Source: Bacillota bacterium (lineage in GTDB: Bacteria > Bacillota_I > Bacilli_A > RFN20 > CAG-826). From it: 24,338 bases of DNA. This document shows positions 1 through 8,491 of this stretch, one piece after another. The position numbers were made by a program, and so were the translations under genes. Location of the stretch: contig JAEZUH010000037.1 of the NCBI GenBank assembly GCA_023443485.1, forward strand, positions 1 through 24,338. Reading direction: 5' to 3'. How positions within the stretch are numbered: position 1 is the first letter of the stretch; the number at the start of each line of letters is the position of its first letter. The notes below the pieces were generated by a model, which saw only the letters and a list, made by a program, of their open reading frames with translations, searched no databases and had not been told where the DNA came from.

Positions 1-574
1 AGATAATGCACATCGAAATGCTTCTTCCATATTCATAGATAAACCCAAGAATAATACCCAATCCAAAAGTATAGATAATTTGAATGAAATAGGACGGATT
101 AAAAGTGATGAGATAATTAGTGATGTGCAGAATAGCGAAGATGGCAGCGCTGATGATGATGCGCCAAAAGCGAGACTTCACTTTATCGAGATTAGGGATG
201 AGCAATAAGCGAAAGATCACTTCTTCCTTTAAGGCTGTAAAAACCGTGAGGGTGGCATAAAGAAAAAATGTCCAATTAACTGAACCGGTAATATCAGAAG
301 GTACAAAGGATAAATAGGCAAAATTAGAAGCGCAGACAATGATTAATGGAATGAACAAAAGAATATTCTTTTTAACTGGCTTGAAGGGATAGGTTTGAAG
401 CACGCTTCTTTTTTTAGCGTAGAAATAGACGAAGACTAAAAATGCAATGTTCATTGCCGAATAAGTAAAGAAATAAACCCACGTATTCTTAATGAAATCG
501 CCGAGGGGAAAAGTGTTGAGAAAGACAAAGACAAAGACAATTAAGAGCCAATCAAGAAATTTACGCTTTTCCAT
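1..574 (-). CDS. CPBP family intramembrane metalloprotease (3' end outside window)
   Basis: An open frame of 191 codons reads from an ATG at 574 leftward off the window edge, so the C-terminus is missing. The protein is strongly hydrophobic with several membrane segments. It carries the family's glutamate motif EEVIFR (E117/E118, R122) and the second motif FAILH with H150, which are the metal and catalytic residues of CPBP (Abi/Rce1-like) proteases. A later glycine-rich helix (FGLGIILGF) also fits. AAGGA lies about 9 nt before the ATG. The start overlaps the end of the lgt-like gene by 14 nt, so the two are probably cotranscribed. Family members process prenylated or peptide substrates, or give immunity to bacteriocins; the substrate here cannot be told. 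Confidence 0.85.
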   Translation of the reverse strand, partial: MEKRKFLDWLLIVFVFVFLNTFPLGDFIKNTWVYFFTYSAMNIAFLVFVYFYAKKRSVLQTYPFKPVKKNILLFIPLIIVCASNFAYLSFVPSDITGSVNWTFFLYATLTVFTALKEEVIFRLLLIPNLDKVKSRFWRIIISAAIFAILHITNYLITFNPSYFIQIIYTFGLGIILGFIYEYGRSISMCII

Positions 575-1319
575 TTTTTTGGTCCTTGAAGATCAGATGT
601 TTCAGTATGAAATATAGGGGAATCGCAACGGCGAGTAAAACCATTGACCAGATTTGACTGGGTGAAAAAATACCGATGAACGCTCCTCTTTCATCTCCAC
701 GAATAAATTCGATGAGGAAACGGAAAATTCCATAAGCGAGAAGATAGATGACAAATGTGTAATTGTACGATTTCTTAAAAGCTAATAGTATTAAGAAAGC
801 CGTGAGAATAAAAAGAAAAATTGACTCATATAATTGGGTGGGAATATATGTTTTTCCTGCGGAAGGGAAATATATCCCATACCACTCAGTAGTTTCTAAG
901 CCATGGCAGCATCCTTCTAGGAAGCAGCCGATTCTACCTATCGCATGGGCTAATGTGATGCAAGCTGGAGCAATGACTAAAACTTTTGTAATATCACCAG
1001 TTGAATGTTTGCGAATAAATAGTTGATAAATAAGTAAATAACCAAAGACACCACCAAAAAGACCGCCATAGAATGTCATTCCCCAAGTCCATTGATAAGA
1101 GGAAGAGTCTTGAACAAATTCATAGAGATTTTGGAATAAAATGGCAAATATTAATCCACAAGCAATCGCGAATGATCCACATATGACAACATCAATCATT
1201 TCTTGTTTGCTGGTTTTTTTGTAGCGAAGAAAAACGTAGAGCAAGACAAAAGCCGCTATAAGAGCGAGGACCATCATTAGAGAATATGAATCGATGAAAC
1301 CAAAAATCGTTGAATACAT
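561..1319 (-). CDS. lgt: Prolipoprotein diacylglyceryl transferase-like membrane protein
   Basis: About 252 aa with around seven hydrophobic segments; the family attaches diacylglycerol to the lipobox cysteine of prelipoproteins in the cytoplasmic membrane. Family features are a TFYGGLFGG segment (usually HGG, here Y84), a GRIGCFLEGCCHG segment (R129 to H139) in place of the usual GRxGNFxNxExxG, and a late RFLIEFIRGDERG (R200, E204, R207). The Cys-rich version occurs in a divergent branch of Lgt-like proteins, so the activity is likely but not certain. A GTG at 1337 would add six residues. I prefer the ATG at 1319, because the extra codons overlap a TATAAT box. No ribosome binding site is visible. 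The gene upstream encodes a lipoprotein. Confidence 0.8.
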   Translation of the reverse strand: MYSTIFGFIDSYSLMMVLALIAAFVLLYVFLRYKKTSKQEMIDVVICGSFAIACGLIFAILFQNLYEFVQDSSSYQWTWGMTFYGGLFGGVFGYLLIYQLFIRKHSTGDITKVLVIAPACITLAHAIGRIGCFLEGCCHGLETTEWYGIYFPSAGKTYIPTQLYESIFLFILTAFLILLAFKKSYNYTFVIYLLAYGIFRFLIEFIRGDERGAFIGIFSPSQIWSMVLLAVAIPLYFILKHLIFKDQKNGKA

Positions 1320-1328
1320 ATTAAAGTT

Positions 1329-1334
1329 ATTATA
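1329..1334 (-). promoter_or_regulatory. Candidate -10 box just upstream of lgt
   Basis: A perfect TATAAT on the minus strand ends 9 nt before the lgt ATG at 1319. Transcription would begin within a few bases of the start codon, giving a leaderless or nearly leaderless mRNA; no Shine-Dalgarno sequence is present. No good -35 box is seen. Confidence 0.4.
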
Positions 1335-1355
1335 CACAATTATTAATTTCGTTGA

Positions 1356-1380
1356 TAAAAAAGGGCTAATAACTAGCCCT
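1356..1380 (-). terminator. Rho-independent terminator of the lipoprotein gene
   Basis: On the minus strand, AGGGCTA (1374-1380) and TAGCCCT (1362-1368) form a perfect 7-bp stem with a 5-nt loop (GTTAT), followed by a run of T. It lies 27 nt after the lipoprotein stop codon and just before the lgt start region, separating the two transcripts. Confidence 0.85.
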
Positions 1381-1406
1381 CAATAATTTAAAGTCAGATA
1401 TCACTA

Positions 1407-2216
1407 TCAACTTATCTTAGTGAATTCGGTCAAATCTGGATGACGACGTTCGACTTGATGTGAGACGGTTATCTGATTCTTAATGTATTGCGTCTCTTGA
1501 ATTTCATAGTAGTAGTAATTGGCTAATAGATAGTTGGTAAAAGTGGTATTCAAAACAAAGTTGAATTGCTTCCCACTATGAGTTTGATTGAGCTCAAGAT
1601 CTACTTTTAATGATCCTTCACCAGCTGATTTAATAGAGATTTTCTTAGTGCTAAAAGAATCGCCATTTTGAGTATAAAAACTATCTTTCAAAAATGATTC
1701 AGTCATTCCGGCAGTGGCGACACTGACAATAAGATAATCTAGCGATTCGTTGCCAAAATAAAGGTTTTGGAAACTATCTCTAATATCGACAAATGTGGTG
1801 TCAGTCTCAGCGTTGAATGCCGTTTCCGTGTAGTTCTTTTTCCCTTTGCCATCATCCGTTACAGCATAGAGAAGATCATCTTTGACATAAGTCCATTGTT
1901 CTGAAAAAGTTTCCGTATTGGTTCCAAATACATTGTTTTTTGCGGTGATTTTTTGATAAGCGTAATAATGATTCACATCAACGATGATATTTTGCCCAAT
2001 CCGTTTGAGTTGAGTAGTCTTAGTGGGAGCGACTTCTTCCACAGTTCTTTTAATCGAAAAAGCCGAAGGAGCGAGGAATCCTTCGCTCACTTGTTGGGCC
2101 CGAATATTGTTTCCTTGAATCAAACCTTCGCTTAATGACAAAGATGATTCTGAACCGCATGCGGTCAGGAGTGAAACAAGGCCTAAATTGATGACTAATT
2201 TATATTTTCTATTCAT
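1407..2216 (-). CDS. Predicted lipoprotein of unknown function
   Basis: 269 aa. The N-terminus has a short basic stretch, a hydrophobic core and the lipobox LTAC, with C20 the predicted lipidated residue, followed by a Ser-rich linker. The rest is polar, predicted mostly beta, with many Thr and Asn residues; no enzyme motif is recognised. It resembles small secreted lipoproteins that bind ligands or sit in the cell envelope, but I do not assign a family. The gene stands alone: a terminator follows it and a 76-nt AT-rich gap precedes it. The downstream lgt-like gene encodes the sort of enzyme that would process it. No strong ribosome binding site is seen (AAATCAAG before the ATG). Confidence 0.75.
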   Translation of the reverse strand: MNRKYKLVINLGLVSLLTACGSESSLSLSEGLIQGNNIRAQQVSEGFLAPSAFSIKRTVEEVAPTKTTQLKRIGQNIIVDVNHYYAYQKITAKNNVFGTNTETFSEQWTYVKDDLLYAVTDDGKGKKNYTETAFNAETDTTFVDIRDSFQNLYFGNESLDYLIVSVATAGMTESFLKDSFYTQNGDSFSTKKISIKSAGEGSLKVDLELNQTHSGKQFNFVLNTTFTNYLLANYYYYEIQETQYIKNQITVSHQVERRHPDLTEFTKIS

Positions 2217-2267
2217 CTTGATTTCTCGATGCTTTTTTATTTTATGTTATTTGGTTTAATTTTTGTA

Positions 2268-2286
2268 TCTTTTTTAAGAAAAAAGA
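2268..2286 (-). terminator. Possible AT-only hairpin after the patatin operon
   Basis: TCTTTTTT and AAAAAAGA form a perfect 8-bp stem with a 3-nt loop, 7 nt past the stop of the upstream gene. It contains only one G-C pair per arm, so it is a weak terminator at best. Confidence 0.35.
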
Positions 2287-2292
2287 AAATAT

Positions 2293-3489
2293 CTACGCAA
2301 TATATTTTGTCTCGATGAATTGTTCGACAAAGAAAGAGAAAAATCTCGCTTTTAAATTTGATTCGATAATTGAAGAAGCTTTTTTGCGAAACTTCTCGAG
2401 CGTTTTTTCAAGAAAGGTACCCGTTTCATGTTTGGTTCTTTTCTCATCAATAGCTTTTTTAATGAGCTCGACAAAAATTTCATATGTATAAACAGGCAGA
2501 TCATCAGAAATATTCAATTCCAAAGCGAGTAGTTCCAAACTACGGACAAATAAATCTTCGTCATCCATACTCCTTTTGCGGACATCTTTAAAAATTAGTT
2601 CAATAACTTGATCGGATTCATTTCCAAAGCAGTTGATTATCTTATTGAAATATCGATGAGAAGGGAAATCTCCATCAAAGGTGAACAAGAATCCATTTAA
2701 TTTGCCGAAGTGTTTCATGACATCGTGATATCCTCGAGTTATGTTCTTTTGAATCGGTTCTTGTTCAAAGTTCAAAAGAGAGCCTAAGGAAACGTAAGGA
2801 GCGATATAGGTAACGTTTTCGTACTTTAAGTACGCCATATGTTGAGGGTTTAAAGAAAAAAGTCGCATATCAATGGTGATGACTTCATCTGCTCCATATT
2901 CAAAAGCGAGAGTCATCGGAACATTATCGGTATAAAAACCATCGATGTATTTGACTTTGTCAATTATTTCAGGAGGGAATACTGGAACACACGCGCTTGA
3001 AGCGTGCAAGTAAGGTATAATTTTGTCCTCAGGAAGGTCGTTGGCGCATAGGAAAACAGGTTTTAAACCTGACAACTTGGTGACAACAATTCCTAATTTA
3101 ATTTTGCTGTTCTTTAGCTTATTAATGTCGAGAGAATCTTTGATTAGTTGTTTGAAGGGTGTTATGTCGGCGGACAATCCATTTTTGAAATAGATTCCCG
3201 CCCACTGAGTAAAATCGTTTAAGGAGTAGGCGTAACGGTTGCCAAAGACTGTATCTTTTGAGATGCTCAATCCATTTTTCATTACTTTATTGGCGGTTAT
3301 GCTATTCCATAATTTTTCGGCCTCATCCATCATCCCACAAGCGTAAAATGCGCCATTTAAGGCCCCGATGGATGTCCCAGTTACAATGTCAAAAGTAAAG
3401 CCTAATTCGGTTAAGGCTTTGATGGCCCCAATCTGATAAGCGCCTAAAGAACCACCGCCTGCTAAAACAAGCGCTATTTTTTTAGTCAT
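2293..3489 (-). CDS. Patatin-like phospholipase/acyl hydrolase
   Basis: 398 aa. The N-terminal patatin domain shows the oxyanion-hole loop GGGSLG (11-16), the nucleophile elbow GTSIG with Ser40, the [11 protein letters not shown] segment and the catalytic aspartate in YIDGFYTDN (D183). The dyad Ser40/Asp183 is intact, although DGF replaces the usual DGG or DGA. The family hydrolyses acyl esters of membrane lipids. The C-terminal part (about 200-398) is charged, predicted helical, and not assigned. No signal peptide is seen, so it is cytoplasmic or peripheral to the membrane. Its ATG shares one base with the TAA of the upstream patatin gene (TAATG), which suggests translational coupling; AAGGA lies about 12 nt upstream. 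Confidence 0.88.
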   Translation of the reverse strand: MTKKIALVLAGGGSLGAYQIGAIKALTELGFTFDIVTGTSIGALNGAFYACGMMDEAEKLWNSITANKVMKNGLSISKDTVFGNRYAYSLNDFTQWAGIYFKNGLSADITPFKQLIKDSLDINKLKNSKIKLGIVVTKLSGLKPVFLCANDLPEDKIIPYLHASSACVPVFPPEIIDKVKYIDGFYTDNVPMTLAFEYGADEVITIDMRLFSLNPQHMAYLKYENVTYIAPYVSLGSLLNFEQEPIQKNITRGYHDVMKHFGKLNGFLFTFDGDFPSHRYFNKIINCFGNESDQVIELIFKDVRKRSMDDEDLFVRSLELLALELNISDDLPVYTYEIFVELIKKAIDEKRTKHETGTFLEKTLEKFRKKASSIIESNLKARFFSFFVEQFIETKYIA

Positions 3490-4355
3490 TATTTCACATA
3501 TCCTTTAATGCTAAATAAACTATTTAAGACGTCGACAAAGCTCATTAATCCATCACCAGATTTCGCTCTTCGCTTTTCGATATTCGAATTAGTAAAAGCA
3601 AAACATCTCTGCTTGATATCATCCCAGTTGTAATCAGAGAATATGAAATCAGCGAATTTTTGACCTTCTGCCTCTCCAATGTCGATCATTGTGTTGAGTT
3701 TATCTTTGGATAGAGAGAAAGAGGTAATGTCTTTTTCCAATTCGAGAGTGACATCGACATCGATGACAATTGTCTTATCAGAAAACAGTTTGACTGGGGG
3801 GTAGTATTTTGGATAGCAATGCAAAATAATCACCATGTCTAAATCTTCATGAAGCATCGGATAGATGGGAATGTTATCAGTCGCTCCACCATCGATAAAA
3901 AGGGCGTTTTTATGAAGGCGGTGAGGGCCGTTGATCATGGGGAAGGACATCGAAATATTCAAGGTGGTGCGAATATCATTTCTATCCATGTTGTTCAAAT
4001 AGAAATAATAAGTATTGAGGCCAATTACTTTCGTGCCAGTCACATAGGTTGGCAAAGCCATACCGCCGTTTTCGACGGCATTAAATATTTTATTAAATAG
4101 GCTGTTTCGAACATAAAGAGTTAATGCTTTGGTCGACTCAATGTCGAACTTTCGATAGAGATTGAGCATATTGTCATATGTCTTGCAAGAGATAGAATAG
4201 GCATTAATCGAACCAATTGAAGAAGCGGAAAGCATCTTAATTCTTTCATAGCCAATCTTTTCAACAATTTTCTTGGCAAAAGCGAGTTGAATCGCTCCGC
4301 GAGCTAAACCGCCAGAAAGAACAATACCAATGTTTTTTACTTGTTTATTTTCCAT
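3489..4355 (-). CDS. Second, divergent patatin-like protein
   Basis: 288 aa. It has the glycine-rich loop SGGLARG (14-20), a modified nucleophile elbow ASSIG (Ser46, with Ala44 in place of the usual Gly) and a canonical DGGATDN (Asp155). The Ser-Asp dyad is therefore present but the elbow is unusual, so activity may differ from its neighbour. The protein is shorter than the downstream patatin and only distantly similar to it. The gene overlaps the zinc-ribbon gene by 11 nt and abuts the next patatin as TAATG, so the three form one operon. No signal peptide is seen. The substrate is unknown. Confidence 0.82.
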   Translation of the reverse strand: MENKQVKNIGIVLSGGLARGAIQLAFAKKIVEKIGYERIKMLSASSIGSINAYSISCKTYDNMLNLYRKFDIESTKALTLYVRNSLFNKIFNAVENGGMALPTYVTGTKVIGLNTYYFYLNNMDRNDIRTTLNISMSFPMINGPHRLHKNALFIDGGATDNIPIYPMLHEDLDMVIILHCYPKYYPPVKLFSDKTIVIDVDVTLELEKDITSFSLSKDKLNTMIDIGEAEGQKFADFIFSDYNWDDIKQRCFAFTNSNIEKRRAKSGDGLMSFVDVLNSLFSIKGYVK

Positions 4356-5040
4356 ATGGTCTTCTCGTCTCAGAGATCACGCGAGCAGCAATGAAAAGGG
4401 TGGTGTTGAACAAAAATAGCGAGGTCGCGATGAATGAAATGTAAACGATTATTTTATCAAGCAACGAAATGACTTCAGTGGATTGGAAAGTTAAAGACAA
4501 GAGAAGGAAGATGAGAATAAGAAGGGAAAAAATCCAGTTTAACAGACCATCTCCAATCGTTTTGATGGGTTGAAGGCTCTTTCTTTCTGCGATGCAAAAT
4601 GTCGTCGCAGTAATTGTGCTAATGATGAAATACAAAGGGATAGCAAAGTATGCCATTGTCACAAACTGAGCGGGAAGTAAAACCAACAACAAAGCAAAGA
4701 GTCCAATGGCGAATAAATTGATTCTTTCAAAAGCATGCATCAGCCCTTTTGACCTTGTCAGCACTCCAATAATTGTCATTAAACCTAAGCCAATCGCATA
4801 ACCATAAATTGAAAAATAGTAACCAGAGTAAAAGCCAAAAAACAGGTCGAGAATAATCCCGAGAAGAAAGACATTTACACAAATGATATAAATAATTGAA
4901 CGAACGGAGATTCGAGAATAATTTCCCAGTGGAACATACCGATCAAAAAAAGACATTTTTTTCTTTTTAACAAGGTTTCCACAATAGGGACAAACATCTA
5001 CTTTTTTATTATAGATAAAACCACATTTATCACATTTCAT
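4345..5040 (-). CDS. Zinc-ribbon multi-pass membrane protein
   Basis: 231 aa from the ATG at 5040. The N-terminus is a zinc ribbon with two CxxC pairs (C3/C6 and C17/C20), followed by a lysine cluster and about six hydrophobic segments. A TTG at 5052 would add four residues, but GGAG then lies inside the gene; that GGAG is 6 nt before the ATG and makes it the better start. This architecture is common in uncharacterised Firmicutes membrane proteins. The gene overlaps the first patatin gene by 11 nt and leads the operon, so it might anchor or regulate lipid-active enzymes at the membrane; that link is inferred only from gene order. Confidence 0.75.
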   Translation of the reverse strand: MKCDKCGFIYNKKVDVCPYCGNLVKKKKMSFFDRYVPLGNYSRISVRSIIYIICVNVFLLGIILDLFFGFYSGYYFSIYGYAIGLGLMTIIGVLTRSKGLMHAFERINLFAIGLFALLLVLLPAQFVTMAYFAIPLYFIISTITATTFCIAERKSLQPIKTIGDGLLNWIFSLLILIFLLLSLTFQSTEVISLLDKIIVYISFIATSLFLFNTTLFIAARVISETRRPYGK

Positions 5041-5069
5041 ATAAGTCTCCAATATAAGTTATCTTAATT

Positions 5070-5075
5070 AGTATA
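5070..5075 (-). promoter_or_regulatory. Candidate -10 box of the patatin operon
   Basis: TATACT on the minus strand lies 29 nt before the ATG at 5040, preceded by TGTT. The -35 region (TTTAAG, 17 nt upstream) is poor. The spacing leaves room for a short leader containing the GGAG ribosome binding site. Confidence 0.35.
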
Positions 5076-5147
5076 AACATAATTTGGACATTCTTAAAGA
5101 ACGTTTAATTAAACTAATCTTCGACTTAACAATAACAAAAGTAATTA

Positions 5148-6806
5148 TTAATCGTTCTGCCACACGACTTTTAATCTGCCGACATTGCTATCAACCTGGT
5201 CGTCAGCATAAAAATCAGGGACAGCCGATCCAGTAGGAGCGGTCGAATTAAGTAAATTGATTGCTGTCTGAACAACAGAGTCGAACGTGAATTCGATATT
5301 GATAGATAAATCATCTTTGTCGATGCTCATCGTTTCATTTCCTGCTAAAGCAGTTGCAATCATATCAAACAGGGCCGAAACAAGTTGTCCTTCTGCCTCA
5401 GTAATGGTTGTTTCCTCCGAATCAAATATAACAATTTCGCCATATAGAATTTGGCGGGTGATGAATTTCATCGCCACGGACGAGCCTGAAGAAGGAGCGG
5501 AGGAATCATATTCCGTAACAAAGACAACATTAGTCTGGCATCCGTTAATATTTAAACCAATACCAAAGTAGATGAAATCGCCTTCGACATTTGAGACAAA
5601 GTTACAGTAAAGATTATCAACTGTGATGTATTGAACGGTTGCCACTTCATCTATGTAAGCGCTGACAATGAAAGTTGTACCGATAAAATCGATATTAGCC
5701 AAATATCCATTAAGCTCGGCTTCAGTAATATAAGAAAGAGTTGGATCCGGACTGCTCTTGAAAGCAGTGATTTGCGGCAATGTATATGAACTAAAATCAG
5801 GAATATGAGTCAGCATAATGGTAGCTGGATCATCGCTCGGAGGAATACCAGAGTTGTTGTCAAAATAAGTATCAAAGTTTGTTTTTATGGCGGCGCTATC
5901 GGTGGCCAAGATAGTACCATCCTCCATCTTAGCTTCGGTATCATCCGCAGCTGCATCTAGAACAGTGGTCAAATCGAGATTGTAGCCGCCATCAATATAA
6001 TCGTTATCCATCAGTTGAGTTAGAACTAATTTTGCCTGCAATTGTCCATCAAAATCAAAGTCTAAAATATTCTTTCCCAATAATTCAGAAATGATTGAGA
6101 AATAGAGCGGAGTTGATCCTGCTCCAGTCAAATTTTGAATATCGGCTATGAGATTGGCTTGGGGGTAAACAATCATTCGATCTTTTATGCTAATCTCCAA
6201 ATGGAGATAATCATCGAGAATGCCTTCAATATAATCATCAGTTATGTATCTAGAAACAATCGACGCTGTGAAAGAAAGAAGACCTTGGAGACGACATAGA
6301 GCGATATCTCTAATTTGGAAAACAAAGGCTCCGTTTACATCATCTTCGCTAATAAGTGTCTTAATAATAACTTTGGATTTAAAAAAGCCAAAGCTTAAAT
6401 TGATATAGAAATCGTATTTCTCACCATCGATTTTGACATCCAATTGAGGAACGTATTTTTTCACATCGTCAGGAGACGAGCTAGTCACCGCATAGAGAAG
6501 TTGATTAAGGTCATCTTGAGTAATGACTAAATCCACTCTTTCATCTCCTGGATCAGTGGTGTTATTCAAAGAATCGACTAAAGAGCTGCTGAACATTTCA
6601 TTGATTTCCATATCAGGATCGACATTAATTGGATTCCTCGTCGGATCAAAGAACAATCCAAAAAATGTTGCGATAGGTAAAACAACAACTATCAGTAAAA
6701 AAATTAAAAAGCCAATCCACCCTTTGCCTTTTTTCTTTTTAGGTTGGGGAGTTGGTTGCTTAAATGAGCTTTCATTAACGGAAAAGGAATTACTATTTGT
6801 ATCCAT
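5148..6806 (-). CDS. Large membrane-anchored extracytoplasmic protein, possible YpmS (DUF2140)-like duplication
   Basis: 552 aa. A Pro/Lys-rich cytoplasmic tail (1-28) is followed by one transmembrane helix (about 29-53), with the rest predicted outside. The ectodomain is acidic, with alternating beta and helical stretches. Two halves each contain a helix start of the type ITQDDLNQLL or ITEAELNGYL, then paired beta strands, which recalls YpmS/DUF2140 proteins in tandem; this is a visual resemblance, not an established match. Good ribosome binding site AAGGAG 8 nt before the ATG. It appears monocistronic, is divergent from the alcohol dehydrogenase gene, and sits 107 nt upstream of the zinc-ribbon gene. 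No catalytic motif is recognised. Confidence 0.7.
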   Translation of the reverse strand: MDTNSNSFSVNESSFKQPTPQPKKKKGKGWIGFLIFLLIVVVLPIATFFGLFFDPTRNPINVDPDMEINEMFSSSLVDSLNNTTDPGDERVDLVITQDDLNQLLYAVTSSSPDDVKKYVPQLDVKIDGEKYDFYINLSFGFFKSKVIIKTLISEDDVNGAFVFQIRDIALCRLQGLLSFTASIVSRYITDDYIEGILDDYLHLEISIKDRMIVYPQANLIADIQNLTGAGSTPLYFSIISELLGKNILDFDFDGQLQAKLVLTQLMDNDYIDGGYNLDLTTVLDAAADDTEAKMEDGTILATDSAAIKTNFDTYFDNNSGIPPSDDPATIMLTHIPDFSSYTLPQITAFKSSPDPTLSYITEAELNGYLANIDFIGTTFIVSAYIDEVATVQYITVDNLYCNFVSNVEGDFIYFGIGLNINGCQTNVVFVTEYDSSAPSSGSSVAMKFITRQILYGEIVIFDSEETTITEAEGQLVSALFDMIATALAGNETMSIDKDDLSINIEFTFDSVVQTAINLLNSTAPTGSAVPDFYADDQVDSNVGRLKVVWQND

Positions 6807-6838
6807 ATGTGTCTCCTTAGTGAAGTGAGTTCAACTTC

Positions 6839-6844
6839 ATTATA
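6839..6844 (-). promoter_or_regulatory. Candidate -10 box for the 552-aa membrane protein
   Basis: TATAAT on the minus strand, 32 nt before the ATG at 6806, preceded by TGTT as in the zinc-ribbon promoter. No convincing -35 box is seen. Confidence 0.4.
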
Positions 6845-6900
6845 AACATCATCAAAGAAATAGAAATAGTGATATGATTATTTTATTGATTACAAACTAT

Positions 6901-8109
6901 ATGAACCCAATTAAGAAATTTTTCATCCGAATCTATCAAAAAATTCTATATTTTTTCACTCTCTTTTTAAAAATCAGAGAGCCTAAAGTCCTTATCGGCC
7001 CCGAAGCGATTGATAACTTACCTACTTTGCTTGACCAGTTAGAAAAGAAGAAAGTTTTAGTAGTGACCGACGCCACCATTTCAAGCCTAGGTCTAGTTGA
7101 TCCTTTGATGACCTCTCTCGTTCTAAAGCGCTTCCCATTTGCTCTGTTTAATGAAGTTGAAGTAAACCCGAAGATTACTACAATTGAAAAAGGCTTAAAA
7201 ATATATCTAGAGGAAGAATGTGATTGCGCTATTGCCTTAGGTGGAGGCTCTGTCATGGATTGTGCGAAAGCCATCGCTGCTAGAAGTAGCAATCTATCTC
7301 AAAGTATAAGAGACATGCACGGTTTGTTAAAAATAAGACATAAATTACCATTGCTCATCGCAATACCCACCACTGCAGGAACAGGAAGTGAAGCAACTTT
7401 AGCAGCTGTAGTAACTGATGAAGAACATCAAGAAAAATACAGCATTAATGATCCTAAACTAGTTCCCGAATTTGCAATTTTGGATTTTACTCTTTTAGAG
7501 AAACTTCCAAATCACCTCGTTGCCACTACTGGTATGGATGCATTAACCCATGCTGTTGAAGCCTATATTGGTAAGGCCAACACCCCAAAGACAAGAAAAT
7601 TTGCTCTTTCAGCGACAAAATTAATTTTTGAAAATATTACAAAGGCCGCAACTGATGGAGATAACATTTCCTATCGTTCAAATATGCAGATTGCTGCTTA
7701 TCAAGCTGGAGTGGCTTTCACAAGAGCCTATGTTGGCACTGTCCATGCTTTAGCGCATGGGTTAGGCGCATTTTATAATGTTCCGCATGGTTACGCAAAC
7801 GCGATAATTCTTCCGATAGTATTAAAAAAATACGGCCACTCAGCCGTCAAAGCACTTTCCCAATTAGCAGACGCTGCCTCTTGTCCTGATATGGATAACG
7901 ACAAAGAAAAGGCAAGATGGTTTATCGCTCAAATCGAAAATTTGAACAAAGTTTTAGGAATTACAAATCGCTTCCACGAGATTATTAAAGAAAACGACAT
8001 TCCAAGACTCGCAAATCACGCTTATAAAGAAGCCATTCCTCTTTATCCAACTCCAAAATTGTTTGCTAAAAAAGAATTAGAAGAGCTGTATCAGGAAATA
8101 CGCGGTTAG
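6901..8109 (+). CDS. Iron-containing alcohol dehydrogenase
   Basis: 402 aa from the ATG at 6901; an ATG at 6874 would give 411 aa. Neither start has a clear ribosome binding site; the later one is preferred because it begins at the basic, amphipathic segment seen in this subgroup. Numbering here is from 6874. The NAD(P) site is GGGSVMDCAKA (123-133), followed by TTAGTGSEAT (166-175). The iron ligands are intact: D222 and H226 in MDALTHAVEAY, H291 in HALAHGLG, and H305 in VPHG. The family reduces aldehydes to alcohols or the reverse with NAD(P)H, typically in anaerobic fermentation. The substrate cannot be predicted. It is convergent with the HIT gene, with only 4 nt between the stop codons. 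Confidence 0.92.
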   Translation: MNPIKKFFIRIYQKILYFFTLFLKIREPKVLIGPEAIDNLPTLLDQLEKKKVLVVTDATISSLGLVDPLMTSLVLKRFPFALFNEVEVNPKITTIEKGLKIYLEEECDCAIALGGGSVMDCAKAIAARSSNLSQSIRDMHGLLKIRHKLPLLIAIPTTAGTGSEATLAAVVTDEEHQEKYSINDPKLVPEFAILDFTLLEKLPNHLVATTGMDALTHAVEAYIGKANTPKTRKFALSATKLIFENITKAATDGDNISYRSNMQIAAYQAGVAFTRAYVGTVHALAHGLGAFYNVPHGYANAIILPIVLKKYGHSAVKALSQLADAASCPDMDNDKEKARWFIAQIENLNKVLGITNRFHEIIKENDIPRLANHAYKEAIPLYPTPKLFAKKELEELYQEIRG

Positions 8110-8113
8110 TTCA

Positions 8114-8491
8114 TCAATAAATTGTTTTTGGCTTACGAAGTATTTTTCGTATTCCACCACGGGGATTATCACAGTCCCCATCATATCTAGGAATAATATG
8201 CATATGACAATGCATGACTGTTTGACCGGCTTTTTCACCGCAGTTAAAACCAATATTAAAGCCATCTGGATGGAACTTTTCATCAATGAAGACCTTAACC
8301 TTCAAAGATAATTGATAAAAAGCAGTTATTTCTTCTTCAGTCAAATCGAAATATGTCTGTGCATGACGTTTCGGTATTACTAATGTATGACCTTCGGAAA
8401 CTGGGAAATTATCTAATATGGCATAAGCAAAATTATTTTCGAAAAGTATATCATTATTTTCTTTAATAGAGCAGAACGGACAATCAATCAT
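8114..8491 (-). CDS. HIT family nucleotide hydrolase/transferase
   Basis: 125 aa, the usual length. The histidine triad HCHMHIIPR (H94, H96, H98) is complete, and CPFC (C4, C7) near the N-terminus resembles the zinc site of Hint/HinT-type proteins. These proteins hydrolyse nucleoside phosphoramidates or dinucleoside polyphosphates. The ATG overlaps the TGA of the upstream ThyX-like gene (ATGA), so translation is probably coupled and the gene is the last of the nucleotide operon. The stop is TGA, which argues for the standard genetic code. Confidence 0.92.
   Translation of the reverse strand: MIDCPFCSIKENNDILFENNFAYAILDNFPVSEGHTLVIPKRHAQTYFDLTEEEITAFYQLSLKVKVFIDEKFHPDGFNIGFNCGEKAGQTVMHCHMHIIPRYDGDCDNPRGGIRKILRKPKTIY

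Noticed and set aside
5041..5052. TTG start for the zinc-ribbon gene
   Set aside because: It would place the only ribosome binding site (GGAG) inside the gene; the ATG at 5040 is correctly spaced from it.
8114..8490. TGA read as tryptophan, as in many Mollicutes
   Set aside because: TGA ends the HIT and ThyX-like genes at the expected lengths, and Trp is encoded by TGG throughout.
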